From positions 1-19,513 of the forward strand of contig CAZQEN010000120.1 of NCBI GenBank assembly GCA_964591605.1: 19,513 nt of DNA, read 5' to 3'. The DNA is from CAYLLT01 sp964591605. GTDB lineage: Bacteria; Planctomycetota; Phycisphaerae; UBA1845; PWPN01. Made by a program: the position numbers and the translations under genes. Below are positions 6,735 to 14,363 of this stretch, in pieces (the stretch's first letter is position 1; every line of letters starts with the position of its first letter). The notes below the pieces were generated by a model, which worked only from the letters and a program-made list of their open reading frames with translations, was not told where the DNA came from and made no database searches.

Positions 6735-7673
6735 ATGGCCAAGTTCCTAGTAACGGGCGGCGCGGGCTTCATTGGATCGCACCTGGTGGAGCGGCTGATC
6801 AAGGAGGGTGAGTCGGTCCGCGTGCTGGACAACTTCTCGACCGGCAAACGATCGAACCTGCAGCCCTTTGGCGACCGCGTGGAGATCGTGGAGGGAGACC
6901 TTCGCCGCCCGGACGACTGCCGGCAGGCATGCCAGGGCATCGAGATCATCTTCCACGAGGGCGCCGTCCCGTCGGTTCCGGTTTCGGTGGAAGATCCGCT
7001 CACCTCGCACCAGGCCAACATCGACGGCACGTTCAACCTGTTGCTGGCGGCGCGGGATGCAGGCTGCCGGCGCGTGGTGTACGCGGCCAGCAGCTCCGCC
7101 TACGGCGATGCGCCGGAACTGCCCAAGCGCGAGACGATGCTGCCGCAGCCGCTCAGCCCCTACGCGGTCAACAAGCTGGTCGGCGAGCACTACTGCCGCG
7201 TGTTTGCCGAGTGCTACGGCCTGGAGACGGTGTCGCTGCGGTATTTCAACGTGTTCGGACCCCGCCAGGACCCCAAGAGCCAGTATGCGGCGGCGATTCC
7301 CGCGTTTGTGACGTCGATCATCCAGGGCGAACCGCCGACCATCTACGGCGACGGCGAGCAGACACGCGACTTTACGTACATTGAGAACGTCGTGCATGCG
7401 AACCTGCTGGCTGCCCGGTCGAAGGGTCTGAAGGGACAGGTGCTCAATGTGGCCTGCGGCCAGCGGGTGAGCGTGAATGCCATCATCCGGGAGATCAACG
7501 CCCTCCTCGGCAGGGATGTCCGCCCGCGTTATGTGGAGACGCGTGCGGGCGACGTGAAGCACTCGCTGGCGGACATCACGCTGGCCCGGCAAATGATCGG
7601 CTATGAGCCGCAGGTGCTGTTCGAGGAGGGCCTCCGGCGGGCGATTGACTACTATGTGCACGTGAGTGGATAG
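6735..7673 (+). CDS. NAD-dependent sugar-nucleotide epimerase/dehydratase (extended SDR)
   Basis: A 312-residue cytoplasmic extended short-chain dehydrogenase/reductase that probably epimerises a UDP-hexose or UDP-N-acetylhexosamine. It has TGGAGFIGS (7-15) for NAD, D32 in VLDNFSTGKR for the ribose hydroxyls, catalytic SSSAYG (119-124) and Y143-A-V-N-K147. The later RYFNVFGPRQDP and YGDGEQTRDFTYIENVV segments resemble WbpP-type UDP-GlcNAc/GalNAc 4-epimerases. The start at 6735 is chosen because GAGGAG (6724-6729) lies 5 bases upstream and MAKFLVTGG is the standard family start; a longer frame from 6651 only reads through repeat array B. It is upstream of the glycosyltransferase operon and may supply its donor sugar. 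Confidence 0.9.
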   Translation: MAKFLVTGGAGFIGSHLVERLIKEGESVRVLDNFSTGKRSNLQPFGDRVEIVEGDLRRPDDCRQACQGIEIIFHEGAVPSVPVSVEDPLTSHQANIDGTFNLLLAARDAGCRRVVYAASSSAYGDAPELPKRETMLPQPLSPYAVNKLVGEHYCRVFAECYGLETVSLRYFNVFGPRQDPKSQYAAAIPAFVTSIIQGEPPTIYGDGEQTRDFTYIENVVHANLLAARSKGLKGQVLNVACGQRVSVNAIIREINALLGRDVRPRYVETRAGDVKHSLADITLARQMIGYEPQVLFEEGLRRAIDYYVHVSG

Positions 7674-7734
7674 GTTTGGTTTCGGGCACACTTTGTGTGT
7701 GGCGGGTGCGTTGCCGAGTCCGCGACAGGCCGGC

Positions 7735-7750
7735 CGCGTTTTCGAACGCG
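7735..7750 (+). other. Perfect 6-bp hairpin with TTCG tetraloop
   Basis: CGCGTT (7735-7740), TTCG, AACGCG (7745-7750). UUCG is a very stable RNA loop class, although this stem closes the loop with a U-A pair rather than the ideal C-G. It sits about 60 bases after the epimerase stop. No T-tract follows, so it may protect the 3' end or terminate weakly. A second small hairpin GCCCC-TGCC-GGGGC is at 7792-7805. Confidence 0.5.
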
Positions 7751-7820
7751 TGACGATCCGGATGGCGCGGCCTCGTGTGACACGCTCTATCGCCCCTGCC
7801 GGGGCTGGGCGGGATCTGCC

Positions 7821-7967
7821 GGTGACGACTGGCAGATGAACACGCACCCGTGACCACGGCTGACGGTCAACGGACAACTGCCGACGAACAACCGGCAAGT
7901 GGCGACAGACAACGGACCACTGACAACGGACCACTGACGACGGACCACTGACGACGGACAACGAACA
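7821..7967 (+). repeat. Heptamer repeat array C, single direction, 21 units
   Basis: From 7856 to 7967 sixteen 7-mers run in perfect phase, mostly of the form AC-GAC: ACGGCTG, ACGGTCA, ACGGACA, ACTGCCG, ACGAACA, ACCGGCA, AGTGGCG, ACAGACA, then alternating ACGGACC and ACTGACG, ending ACGGACA, ACGAACA. Five degenerate units (7821-7855) extend it upstream. ACGGACC/ACTGAC-type pairs make a 14-bp higher-order unit. The array ends 4 bases before the GTG start of the glycosyltransferase. Unlike A and B there is no obvious complementary arm. Confidence 0.92.
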
Positions 7968-7971
7968 TCCC

Positions 7972-8952
7972 GTGGACTCGCCCCTGATCAGCATCGTCAT
8001 ACCGGTCTACAACGAGGATGAGTCCCTGCGCGAGCTGGCCGGGGAGATTCATTCAGTGGCGACGGCCAACCGGTACGACTACCAGATCGTGTTCGTCGAC
8101 GACGGCAGCACGGATCGGAGCTGGATGGAGATCGAGCGGCTGGCGCGGGACAATGTCCGGGTGGGGGGGATCCGGTTTCGACGGAACTTCGGCAAGGCGG
8201 CGGCGCTGATGGCGGGCTTTGCCGCGGCCCAGGGCGACATCGTGTTCATGATGGACGCCGACCTCCAGGATCCGCCGGCCGAAATGCCGCACCTGCTAGC
8301 CCGGCTGTCGGAAGGCTATGATCTGGTAAGCGGATGGAAGCAGAAACGCCACGATCCGTGGCACAAGGTGTATCCGTCGCATGTGTTCAACCGGCTGATC
8401 GGGTGGATGACGGGTGTGCATCTGCACGATCACGTCTGCGGGCTCAAGGTGATGCGGGGCGAGGTGGCCAAAAGCGTGCGGATCTACGGTGAATTCCACC
8501 GGTTCATCGCGGTGTTCGCACACTGGCGCGGGTTCCGGGTGACCCAGATCGCGACGATGCACCGGGCGCGGACCCACGGCGTGTCGAAGTACGGGTTCAC
8601 CCGGTTCTACAAGGGTTTTCTCGACCTGCTGACGATCTGGTTCCTGGGCCGCTACCGCTGGCGGCCGCAGCACGTGATCGGCATGACGGGCCTGGTGATG
8701 AGCAGCGTTCTGTTCGTCCTGTGGGTGGTGATGGGGCTGGTGTTTGACGCACGGGGCGTGCTGCTGATCGCGACGCTCACCGCGCTGGCCATGCCGGCGG
8801 TGGCGCTGATTTCGATCGGGCTGCTGACGCAGTTTGTGCTTGAACGGAGGCCCCTGGAGGGGCTCTACGATATCGTCGAGCGCGTCGGATGGTGTGAGGA
8901 GGCGGCGCCGTCGCCGCAGCCGGCAGCCACGAATGGAGGAGAGAACCCTTGA
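7972..8952 (+). CDS. GT2 glycosyltransferase, GtrB/DPM1-like polyprenyl-phosphate sugar synthase
   Basis: A 326-residue membrane-anchored family-2 glycosyltransferase that probably transfers a sugar from a nucleotide donor to polyprenyl phosphate. The GT-A domain covers about 5-225 with ISIVIPVYNE (6-15), V42-D43-D44-G-S-T-D48, RNFGK (71-75) and the metal-binding M94-D95-A-D97-L-Q-D-P-P. Two transmembrane helices follow at about 230-255 and 258-285, as in GtrB proteins. The GTG at 7972 is the only reasonable start near the conserved N-terminus; no Shine-Dalgarno is present because heptamer array C occupies the upstream bases. The C-terminal tail is short and Pro/Ala-rich. The stop overlaps the start of the next gene. 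Confidence 0.92.
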   Translation: MDSPLISIVIPVYNEDESLRELAGEIHSVATANRYDYQIVFVDDGSTDRSWMEIERLARDNVRVGGIRFRRNFGKAAALMAGFAAAQGDIVFMMDADLQDPPAEMPHLLARLSEGYDLVSGWKQKRHDPWHKVYPSHVFNRLIGWMTGVHLHDHVCGLKVMRGEVAKSVRIYGEFHRFIAVFAHWRGFRVTQIATMHRARTHGVSKYGFTRFYKGFLDLLTIWFLGRYRWRPQHVIGMTGLVMSSVLFVLWVVMGLVFDARGVLLIATLTALAMPAVALISIGLLTQFVLERRPLEGLYDIVERVGWCEEAAPSPQPAATNGGENP

Positions 8953-10508
8953 GCGGTTCGGCCCATTCTGACAGCGGCGGTGCAACACTGCCCTGGGAAA
9001 TCCTCAAGAGCGACGAACCGGGCACGGGCCCCGGCCCGGTCGGCCCGGCGTCGCAGCCGATGCCCCGGCCGTCGCCCTGGCCCGATCTGACGTGGCTCTT
9101 TCTGGTTCTGGCCGGCGGACTGGCCGGAGGCCTGACCCTCGCCGGCGGGATGCCCTTCACGGTCAACGACGCCTCCCGCTGGAACACCGTCTATTACCTC
9201 GTCGAGCACGGGACCTATCGCTACAAGCTCAATCACGGCGCCGCCTGGAAGGACTACCGCTCCTACGATGTCGATCCGCAGACCGTGCCGGAGGCGGAGC
9301 GGGGCAGCCTGATCGCCATCACCGACGACGGCATCACGAAGTACTACCGCCCGACGGGCTCGCCGCCCCGGGTGGGGGATCTGCTCTATTTTCCGGTATT
9401 TCCGACCATTGACATGGTCAAACTCGGCGACAACTACTATTCCAGCAAACCGCCGCTGCTGCCGACCATCCTGGCGGGGATCGCCTGGACGGCGGAGAAG
9501 GCGACCGGCTTCGATTTCCGCACGAAGCCGTGGGCGATCATCCGGATGACTCTGCTGGTTGCCCAGGTCCTCCCGCTGCTGATCTTCATCTGGGTGGTGG
9601 GGCGATACGTGCGCGGGGTGACCGCCCTGGGCTGGGTCCACGCGTTCTGCATGGCGGCGGCGGCGCTGGGGACGTATCTGACTCCCTGGGTGGTCACCCT
9701 CAACAACCATGTCATCGCGGCGTTCACGGCCATGTTCGCGATCCATGCGGCCGTCCGCATCTGGTACGACGATTGCCGTTCCTGGTACTGGTTCGTGCTG
9801 GCAGGCTTCTTCGGGGCGCTGACCGCGGCGATCGAGCTGCCCGCGGCGCTGCTGGCGGCGGGGATTCTGCTGGCCCTGATGGTCAGGGATGCGAAGCGCA
9901 CGCTCATGTTCGCCGTCGGGCCGGCGCTGGCTCCGGTCATCGCGTTCCTGCTCACCAATTACCTGGCCACCGGGCAGTGGACGCCGGTCTACGCGGAGTT
10001 CGGGAAGCCCGGCGGAGGCTACGACTACCCCGGCAGCTACTGGAACAACCCGGTCGGCATGGACGCGCTCCGGGAACCCAACCACGTCTATCTGATGCAC
10101 GTGCTGGTGGGTCATCATGGCTTCTTCCTGCTGACGCCGATCCTTGTGCTGAGCCTGCTGGGCATTTTCTCGCAGCTTTCGCGGCGGACCGGCACGCGGC
10201 CACTGCTGGGCCTCTTCGTGCTGGCCGCGACGGCGATCGTGGTGTGCTTCTACACGTTCTACACGAGTGAATCGAAGAACTACGGGGGCACGGCGCAGGG
10301 GCCGCGATGGCTGTTCTGGCTCATCCCGCTCTGGCTGACGATGCTGCCGCCGGGGGTGGAACTGCTGTCGCGTTGGCGCGTGGCCCGGGGAGTCTGCTAT
10401 GTGCTGCTCCTGATCTCCGCGCTGAGCGCCGGTTTCGCCTTGCGTCAACCATGGAGTGCCTCGTGGGCCCACCTGCTGTTCCACGAGCTGGGATGGATCA
10501 GCTATTGA
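8949..10508 (+). CDS. Multi-pass membrane protein, GT-C (PMT/ArnT-like) glycosyltransferase candidate
   Basis: A 519-residue inner-membrane protein with about ten hydrophobic segments (about 48-67, 200-220, 226-248, 252-270, 280-311, 318-339, 380-408, 418-438, 454-472, 482-498). After the first helix comes a large loop with NDASRWNTVYYLVEHGTY (73-90) and SSKPPLLPTILA (165-176); the KPPL motif and the acidic residue soon after helix 1 are hallmarks of GT-C enzymes that take sugar from polyprenyl-phosphate donors. The TTG start is well supported: it overlaps the previous stop in TTGA and is preceded by GGAGGAGAG at 8935-8943, the best Shine-Dalgarno in this window. The upstream GT2 would provide its lipid-linked donor. 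Acceptor unknown. Confidence 0.8.
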   Translation: MSGSAHSDSGGATLPWEILKSDEPGTGPGPVGPASQPMPRPSPWPDLTWLFLVLAGGLAGGLTLAGGMPFTVNDASRWNTVYYLVEHGTYRYKLNHGAAWKDYRSYDVDPQTVPEAERGSLIAITDDGITKYYRPTGSPPRVGDLLYFPVFPTIDMVKLGDNYYSSKPPLLPTILAGIAWTAEKATGFDFRTKPWAIIRMTLLVAQVLPLLIFIWVVGRYVRGVTALGWVHAFCMAAAALGTYLTPWVVTLNNHVIAAFTAMFAIHAAVRIWYDDCRSWYWFVLAGFFGALTAAIELPAALLAAGILLALMVRDAKRTLMFAVGPALAPVIAFLLTNYLATGQWTPVYAEFGKPGGGYDYPGSYWNNPVGMDALREPNHVYLMHVLVGHHGFFLLTPILVLSLLGIFSQLSRRTGTRPLLGLFVLAATAIVVCFYTFYTSESKNYGGTAQGPRWLFWLIPLWLTMLPPGVELLSRWRVARGVCYVLLLISALSAGFALRQPWSASWAHLLFHELGWISY

Positions 10509-11398
10509 CCAGCGATTACCAACAACTTGAGCATGAAGCGTCCGAGTGGATCATCACCGCAGGGGCGATCGCCCTCGACCGCTTCGGACGCGCGGTGGCC
10601 CAACGCAAGGCGGACTGGTCTCTCGTGACCGACGCCGACCATGCGGTGCAGAGCCGCCTGATGGACACGCTGGCCCGGTGCTGCCCGGGCGACGCCGTGA
10701 TCACCGAGGAAACGCAGGCGGCGCCGGAGCGGCACGCGGCCATTGCCGGGGCGCGGCGCTGCTGGGTGATCGATCCGATTGACGGAACGCGCAGTTACGC
10801 GCGGTCGTTCCCGGGCTTCTGCGTCTCGCTGGCGCTGATGGAAGGCGGCCTCCCGGTGGTGGGGCTGGTCTACAACCCGCTCACCCGCCAGCTCTACACC
10901 GCGTCGGCGGGCGGCGGGGCCTGGTTTTGCGATGCCGGGGCCGCCGCGTCCGGGCCGGCCGGAGGCGCCGGCCGAACGCAGAGGGATATACTTTTACGTC
11001 GCCGGCTGCAGGTCACCGATGAGCCGCCCGGGCGTGACACCCTGCTGGCAATTCCCTCCTCTCGGCGCGGCCCCATGCCGCCGGCCGTCCACATGTGGAT
11101 CGACCGCTACGTCGTGCGCAACCTCGGCTCGACCGCCCTGCACCTGGCGCTGCTGGCGGCCGGCTCGGTCGATGCGGTGTTCGCTGACGAGTGCCGGTTA
11201 TGGGACATCGCCGCGGGCGAGCTGCTCGTCCGCGAGGCCGGCGGGCACGTCATTTCGCTTGCCGGGCAGCCCTGGTTTCCGATGGATGTGACCCGTTACA
11301 ACCGGCACGAGACCCCGTTCATGGCGGCCGGGCCGGCGGTGCTGGCCGAACTCCACGCCGACTACATCCGCTCGTGCGACGTGCGCCCCACCTCGTGA
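10493..11398 (+). CDS. Inositol-monophosphatase-family phosphatase (HisN/CysQ/SuhB-like)
   Basis: A 301-residue Mg-dependent, Li-sensitive-type phosphatase of the FIG superfamily. Metal ligands visible are E72 (GDAVITEE), D94 and D97 in WVIDPIDGT, and D238 in LWDIAAGELL. About 25 extra residues, rich in Gly, Ala and Arg, sit between the two halves at roughly 145-175. Start at 10493 overlaps the membrane-protein gene by 16 bases; a longer frame from 10307 runs deep inside that gene and is rejected. Substrate options are inositol phosphate, histidinol phosphate, or 3'-phosphoadenosine 5'-phosphate. The last would link to the PAPS made by CysC, but nothing here proves it. Confidence 0.87.
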   Translation: MDQLLTSDYQQLEHEASEWIITAGAIALDRFGRAVAQRKADWSLVTDADHAVQSRLMDTLARCCPGDAVITEETQAAPERHAAIAGARRCWVIDPIDGTRSYARSFPGFCVSLALMEGGLPVVGLVYNPLTRQLYTASAGGGAWFCDAGAAASGPAGGAGRTQRDILLRRRLQVTDEPPGRDTLLAIPSSRRGPMPPAVHMWIDRYVVRNLGSTALHLALLAAGSVDAVFADECRLWDIAAGELLVREAGGHVISLAGQPWFPMDVTRYNRHETPFMAAGPAVLAELHADYIRSCDVRPTS

Positions 11399-11452
11399 GA
11401 AGCGGGCCGACCCGAGAACTCACATCTCCGCCATCTCACCCGACACACCCGG

Positions 11453-11481
11453 GTGCCGTTCGTCTGCGTCCGGTGTATAAT
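11453..11481 (+). promoter_or_regulatory. Candidate promoter for the cytidylate-kinase-like gene
   Basis: A perfect TATAAT at 11476-11481 with a weak -35 GTGCCG 17 bases upstream (11453-11458). It lies in the 202-base gap after the phosphatase gene; the leader would be about 113 bases. Confidence 0.5.
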
Positions 11482-11600
11482 GAAGTAGTCACGTCGACGT
11501 TCCGCAGATTCGCGCCGCCCCGCGCGGCCTTCGATGAGACCGCCCCGGACGACGCAGCATCGGCTCGCCCGATGAGCCGCTTTCGCGATTGGGGGCGAAC

Positions 11601-12311
11601 ATGTCTGACCGACCGATTCCTCTGAGCCGTGGCGTGGTCCGTCTGGCGGAAAAGCGCCTGCGCACGCACGAGCTCTCCAGCCAGGTCCACGCACGCGCCG
11701 ACTCGGCTGCGCAGCCGGCGATCCAGCCCTTTGTGTGCATCTCGCGCATGGTGGGCTCCGGCGGGACGGAGCTGGCGAACGTGCTCGCGCGGCGGCTCGG
11801 CTGGCCGGTGTACGACCGGGAGATTCTCCATGCGATGGCGGGCGACGATGACACCCGGGCGCGGGTGTATGCGTCGCTCGATGAGCGCGAACCGGGCTGG
11901 ACCGAAGACACCCTTCGTGCCCTGATGGATCCAGGCTTCTCGCGCAACGATTATTTCCACCGCCTCCAGACCACGGTGTGGACAGCCGTCAAGGGGCGGC
12001 CGGGCATCTTCGTCGGCCGCGGAGTCGATCTGATCCTCCCGCGTCAACAGGGGTTACGGCTCCGGGTGGTGGCGCCGCGCGAGCAGTGCCTGCAGAACTT
12101 TGCGGATCGCTATCGTCTGCCGTCTCAGCAGGCCCGGCTCGAGGTTGAGCGCGTGGAAGGGGAGCGAGCCGCGTTCGTGCGATCTCACTTTCACAGGGAA
12201 CCGGGTGATTCCACACGTTATGACCTGATCGTCAATCTGGGGTGCTTCAGCGTGGAGGAAGCGGCGGAGGTGGTCCTGACGGCGATGCGCGCGCGGCGGC
12301 TGATCTCGTAA
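11601..12311 (+). CDS. Cytidylate-kinase-like protein
   Basis: A 236-residue protein of the cytidylate-kinase-like family (Pfam Cytidylate_kin2). After a 40-residue polar N-terminus comes the P-loop-like SRMVGSGGTELANVLARRLG (48-67) and VYDREIL (70-76), the usual start of that family. Later GRPGIFVGRGVDLIL and LRLRVVAPREQCLQNFADRY follow the pattern of the nucleotide-kinase core and arginine-containing lid. The canonical GxxGxGKS is absent, as is common in this family, so CMP kinase activity is not assured. ATG 11601 has GGGGGC at 11591-11596; a TTG four codons upstream is also open but less likely. Function in vivo unknown. Confidence 0.8.
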   Translation: MSDRPIPLSRGVVRLAEKRLRTHELSSQVHARADSAAQPAIQPFVCISRMVGSGGTELANVLARRLGWPVYDREILHAMAGDDDTRARVYASLDEREPGWTEDTLRALMDPGFSRNDYFHRLQTTVWTAVKGRPGIFVGRGVDLILPRQQGLRLRVVAPREQCLQNFADRYRLPSQQARLEVERVEGERAAFVRSHFHREPGDSTRYDLIVNLGCFSVEEAAEVVLTAMRARRLIS

Positions 12312-12504
12312 CGCGTCAGCGGAATGTCAGAAACGACCGTGAAGAGCTCTCCACCCGTGCCCTCGTCTTGGACCGCCGAGGTTGGGGGAACGATTGGATC
12401 ATCCTGGCTTCGTGTTCTGTTGGGGCGGAGATCTGGCTTGCGGGCTCCTGCAAACAACGGGGACCGCAGGCCCCTATGGCGCGGCACTGAACTTGCATCC
12501 TGCC

Positions 12505-12533
12505 CTCTGATCGCGACAGAGGCTTAATCTCTG
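12505..12533 (+). other. Possible alternative hairpins in the leader of the Tat-exported protein gene
   Basis: CTCTG (12505-12509), CAGAG (12517-12521) and CTCTG (12529-12533) allow two mutually exclusive 5-bp stems. A larger bulged stem, GGGCTCCTGC with GCAGGCCC, is at 12442-12473. The 263-base gap (12312-12574) otherwise shows no convincing promoter to me. Stems this short can arise by chance. Confidence 0.25.
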
Positions 12534-12574
12534 CGCCAAATCCCACATCTGTCTGACAACATGAGGAGGCACCG

Positions 12575-14176
12575 GTGAGCGGACACGAGCACGTCCACGG
12601 CGGAGATGACTTATTGAAGGCATGCTGCTGCTGCGCCCAGGCGGCGGCCGAGGCACGAGGGTGGCTGACCCGGCGCGGGCTGATGGCGGGGCTGGGGGCG
12701 GCCGCGGTGGGGGCGTGGCAGGCGACGACGCCAGCGGCCCGAGCCGCCGAGGATGCAACCGAGCCCAAGGTCGTGCCGCTCGGCCCCGGACAGAAGCTCA
12801 AAGTGCAGCCGGTGCTCACGTATGCTCTGCACCAGCGGCGGGAGAAGACCAGTTGGCGTCCGTGGGGCGGGCTTCTCGAGGAAAAGGACGTCCGCGAGGA
12901 AACGCTGCGCATCCAGACCGAACTGAAGCGTCTCGCCGCCGATTTGCCGGCGGTGGAGTTCCTGCCCCCGATCGCCGCCAACACGCCGGCGCTGACCGAG
13001 AAGGCGGCGGCCGGGGCCAGCGACGTGCTGCTCGTTTATGCGAGCGGGGGCGGCGGCAACCTGCTCGAGAAACTAATCGTGCCCGATCGGCCGACGTTGT
13101 TCTTCCTGCGACACAACTCCGGCCCCGTTTCCCTCTGGTACGAGATTCTGCACCCGCATTTCCTCCGGAAAGCGGGCGACGCCTGCGTTCAGCGCGGCGT
13201 GACGACCGACGACGTCATCGTGGACAAATACGAGGACCTGGCGTGGCGACTCTGCGCCCTGCTCGCCCTGCGGCGCACCGTCGGTCAGCGGATCGTGGCC
13301 ATCGGCGGCGCCGGCGGCTGGGGGGTTGGGCATCGCCTCGCACCGGACATCGCCCGCAAGAAGTGGCGCCTCGACATTCGTGATCTGAGCTATGAGGATC
13401 TCGACAAGCGGATCCGCGCTGCGAAAAGCGACGCCAGCGCGGTGGCCCGGGCGACGAAGGCCGCCCAGGCATATCTGCGTGAGCCAGGCATCTCGCTCAA
13501 AACCGACAAGGGATATGTCGAGCGGGCGATGCTGCTTTATCAGGTGATGAAGGACGCCCTGAAGGAGAACGAGGCCACCGCGCTGACCATCCAGCACTGC
13601 ATGTCGACGGTCATGCAGGTCTCCGAGACGACGGCGTGCCTGCCGCTCAGTTGGCTGAACGACGAGGGCTATCTGGCCTTCTGCGAGTCGGATTTCGTGG
13701 TGATTCCGGCGGGCATGCTCATGGGCCACATCTGCCAGACGCCGGTGTTCCTCAATGACCCGACCTGGCCGCACCATGGCGTGGTGACGGTGGCCCATTG
13801 CACGGCTCCCCGCAGGATGAACGGCACCGACTATGAGCCGACCGAGGTGCACACGCATTTCGAGTCTGACTATGGAGCGGCTCCGAAGGTGGCGATGCGC
13901 AAGGGCCAGATCATCACGATGGTGGCGCCGGATTTCGCCTCGAAGAAGTTTGTGGGCTTCCGGGGCACGGTGGTGGACAACCCGTTCCACGCCATCTGTC
14001 GGTCGCAGACGGACGTGCGGATCGACGGCGACTGGCAGCGTCTGCTCGCGGACATGCAGGGCTTCCACTGGCTCATGGTGTACGGCGATTGCCGTCGGGA
14101 AATCGGCTACGCCCTGCGTCGGCTCGACATCGAATGGCAGGACGTTTCTGAAGGATCTGCCCCAGCGGCTGTGTGA
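12575..14176 (+). CDS. Tat-exported protein with L-fucose/arabinose-isomerase-like fold
   Basis: A 533-residue protein. The N-terminus has a four-cysteine run (C17-C20) and then a twin-arginine signal L31-T-R33-R34-G-L-M with a hydrophobic region to about 50 and an Ala-x-Ala site near 56-58, so it is probably exported folded. The C-terminal half resembles FucI/AraA-type sugar isomerases: LTIQHCMS (337-344), CLPLSWLNDEGYLAFCESDF (355-374) with E364 and E371 as candidate metal ligands, and VAHC (406-409). I do not see enough to name a substrate, and isomerase activity outside the cytoplasm would be unusual. The GTG start is supported by AGGAGG at 12564-12569, 5 bases upstream. Overall assignment to this fold is moderately sure. 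Confidence 0.72.
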   Translation: MSGHEHVHGGDDLLKACCCCAQAAAEARGWLTRRGLMAGLGAAAVGAWQATTPAARAAEDATEPKVVPLGPGQKLKVQPVLTYALHQRREKTSWRPWGGLLEEKDVREETLRIQTELKRLAADLPAVEFLPPIAANTPALTEKAAAGASDVLLVYASGGGGNLLEKLIVPDRPTLFFLRHNSGPVSLWYEILHPHFLRKAGDACVQRGVTTDDVIVDKYEDLAWRLCALLALRRTVGQRIVAIGGAGGWGVGHRLAPDIARKKWRLDIRDLSYEDLDKRIRAAKSDASAVARATKAAQAYLREPGISLKTDKGYVERAMLLYQVMKDALKENEATALTIQHCMSTVMQVSETTACLPLSWLNDEGYLAFCESDFVVIPAGMLMGHICQTPVFLNDPTWPHHGVVTVAHCTAPRRMNGTDYEPTEVHTHFESDYGAAPKVAMRKGQIITMVAPDFASKKFVGFRGTVVDNPFHAICRSQTDVRIDGDWQRLLADMQGFHWLMVYGDCRREIGYALRRLDIEWQDVSEGSAPAAV

Positions 14177-14363
14177 AGTGGCCCCACGTCCGACGGCGCC
14201 ACGGGTACAGCTTTTGAAGCCACACTGCCAAACTGACCTAAAGTGGTACGGTACATGAGGTTGGATGCGAGGATTATCCCTGCCCCCTCCGGCATGCGCA
14301 TTGCAGCTTGGAGAGTCAGGGTCTGCCCGGGGGGGTCGGCGCGGCGACGAGGTGAGACGCTGA

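Noticed and set aside
8865..10484. Minus-strand 539-residue open frame
   Set aside because: Antisense to the GT-C-like membrane protein; Arg/Gln/Pro-rich without domain signal.
10307..10492. N-terminal extension of the phosphatase
   Set aside because: It would overlap the membrane-protein gene by about 200 bases and has no homology to the family.
14178..14202. Hairpin GTGGC...GCCAC after the Tat-exported protein gene as terminator
   Set aside because: Short imperfect stem and only a TTTT run 11 bases further on; too weak to call.
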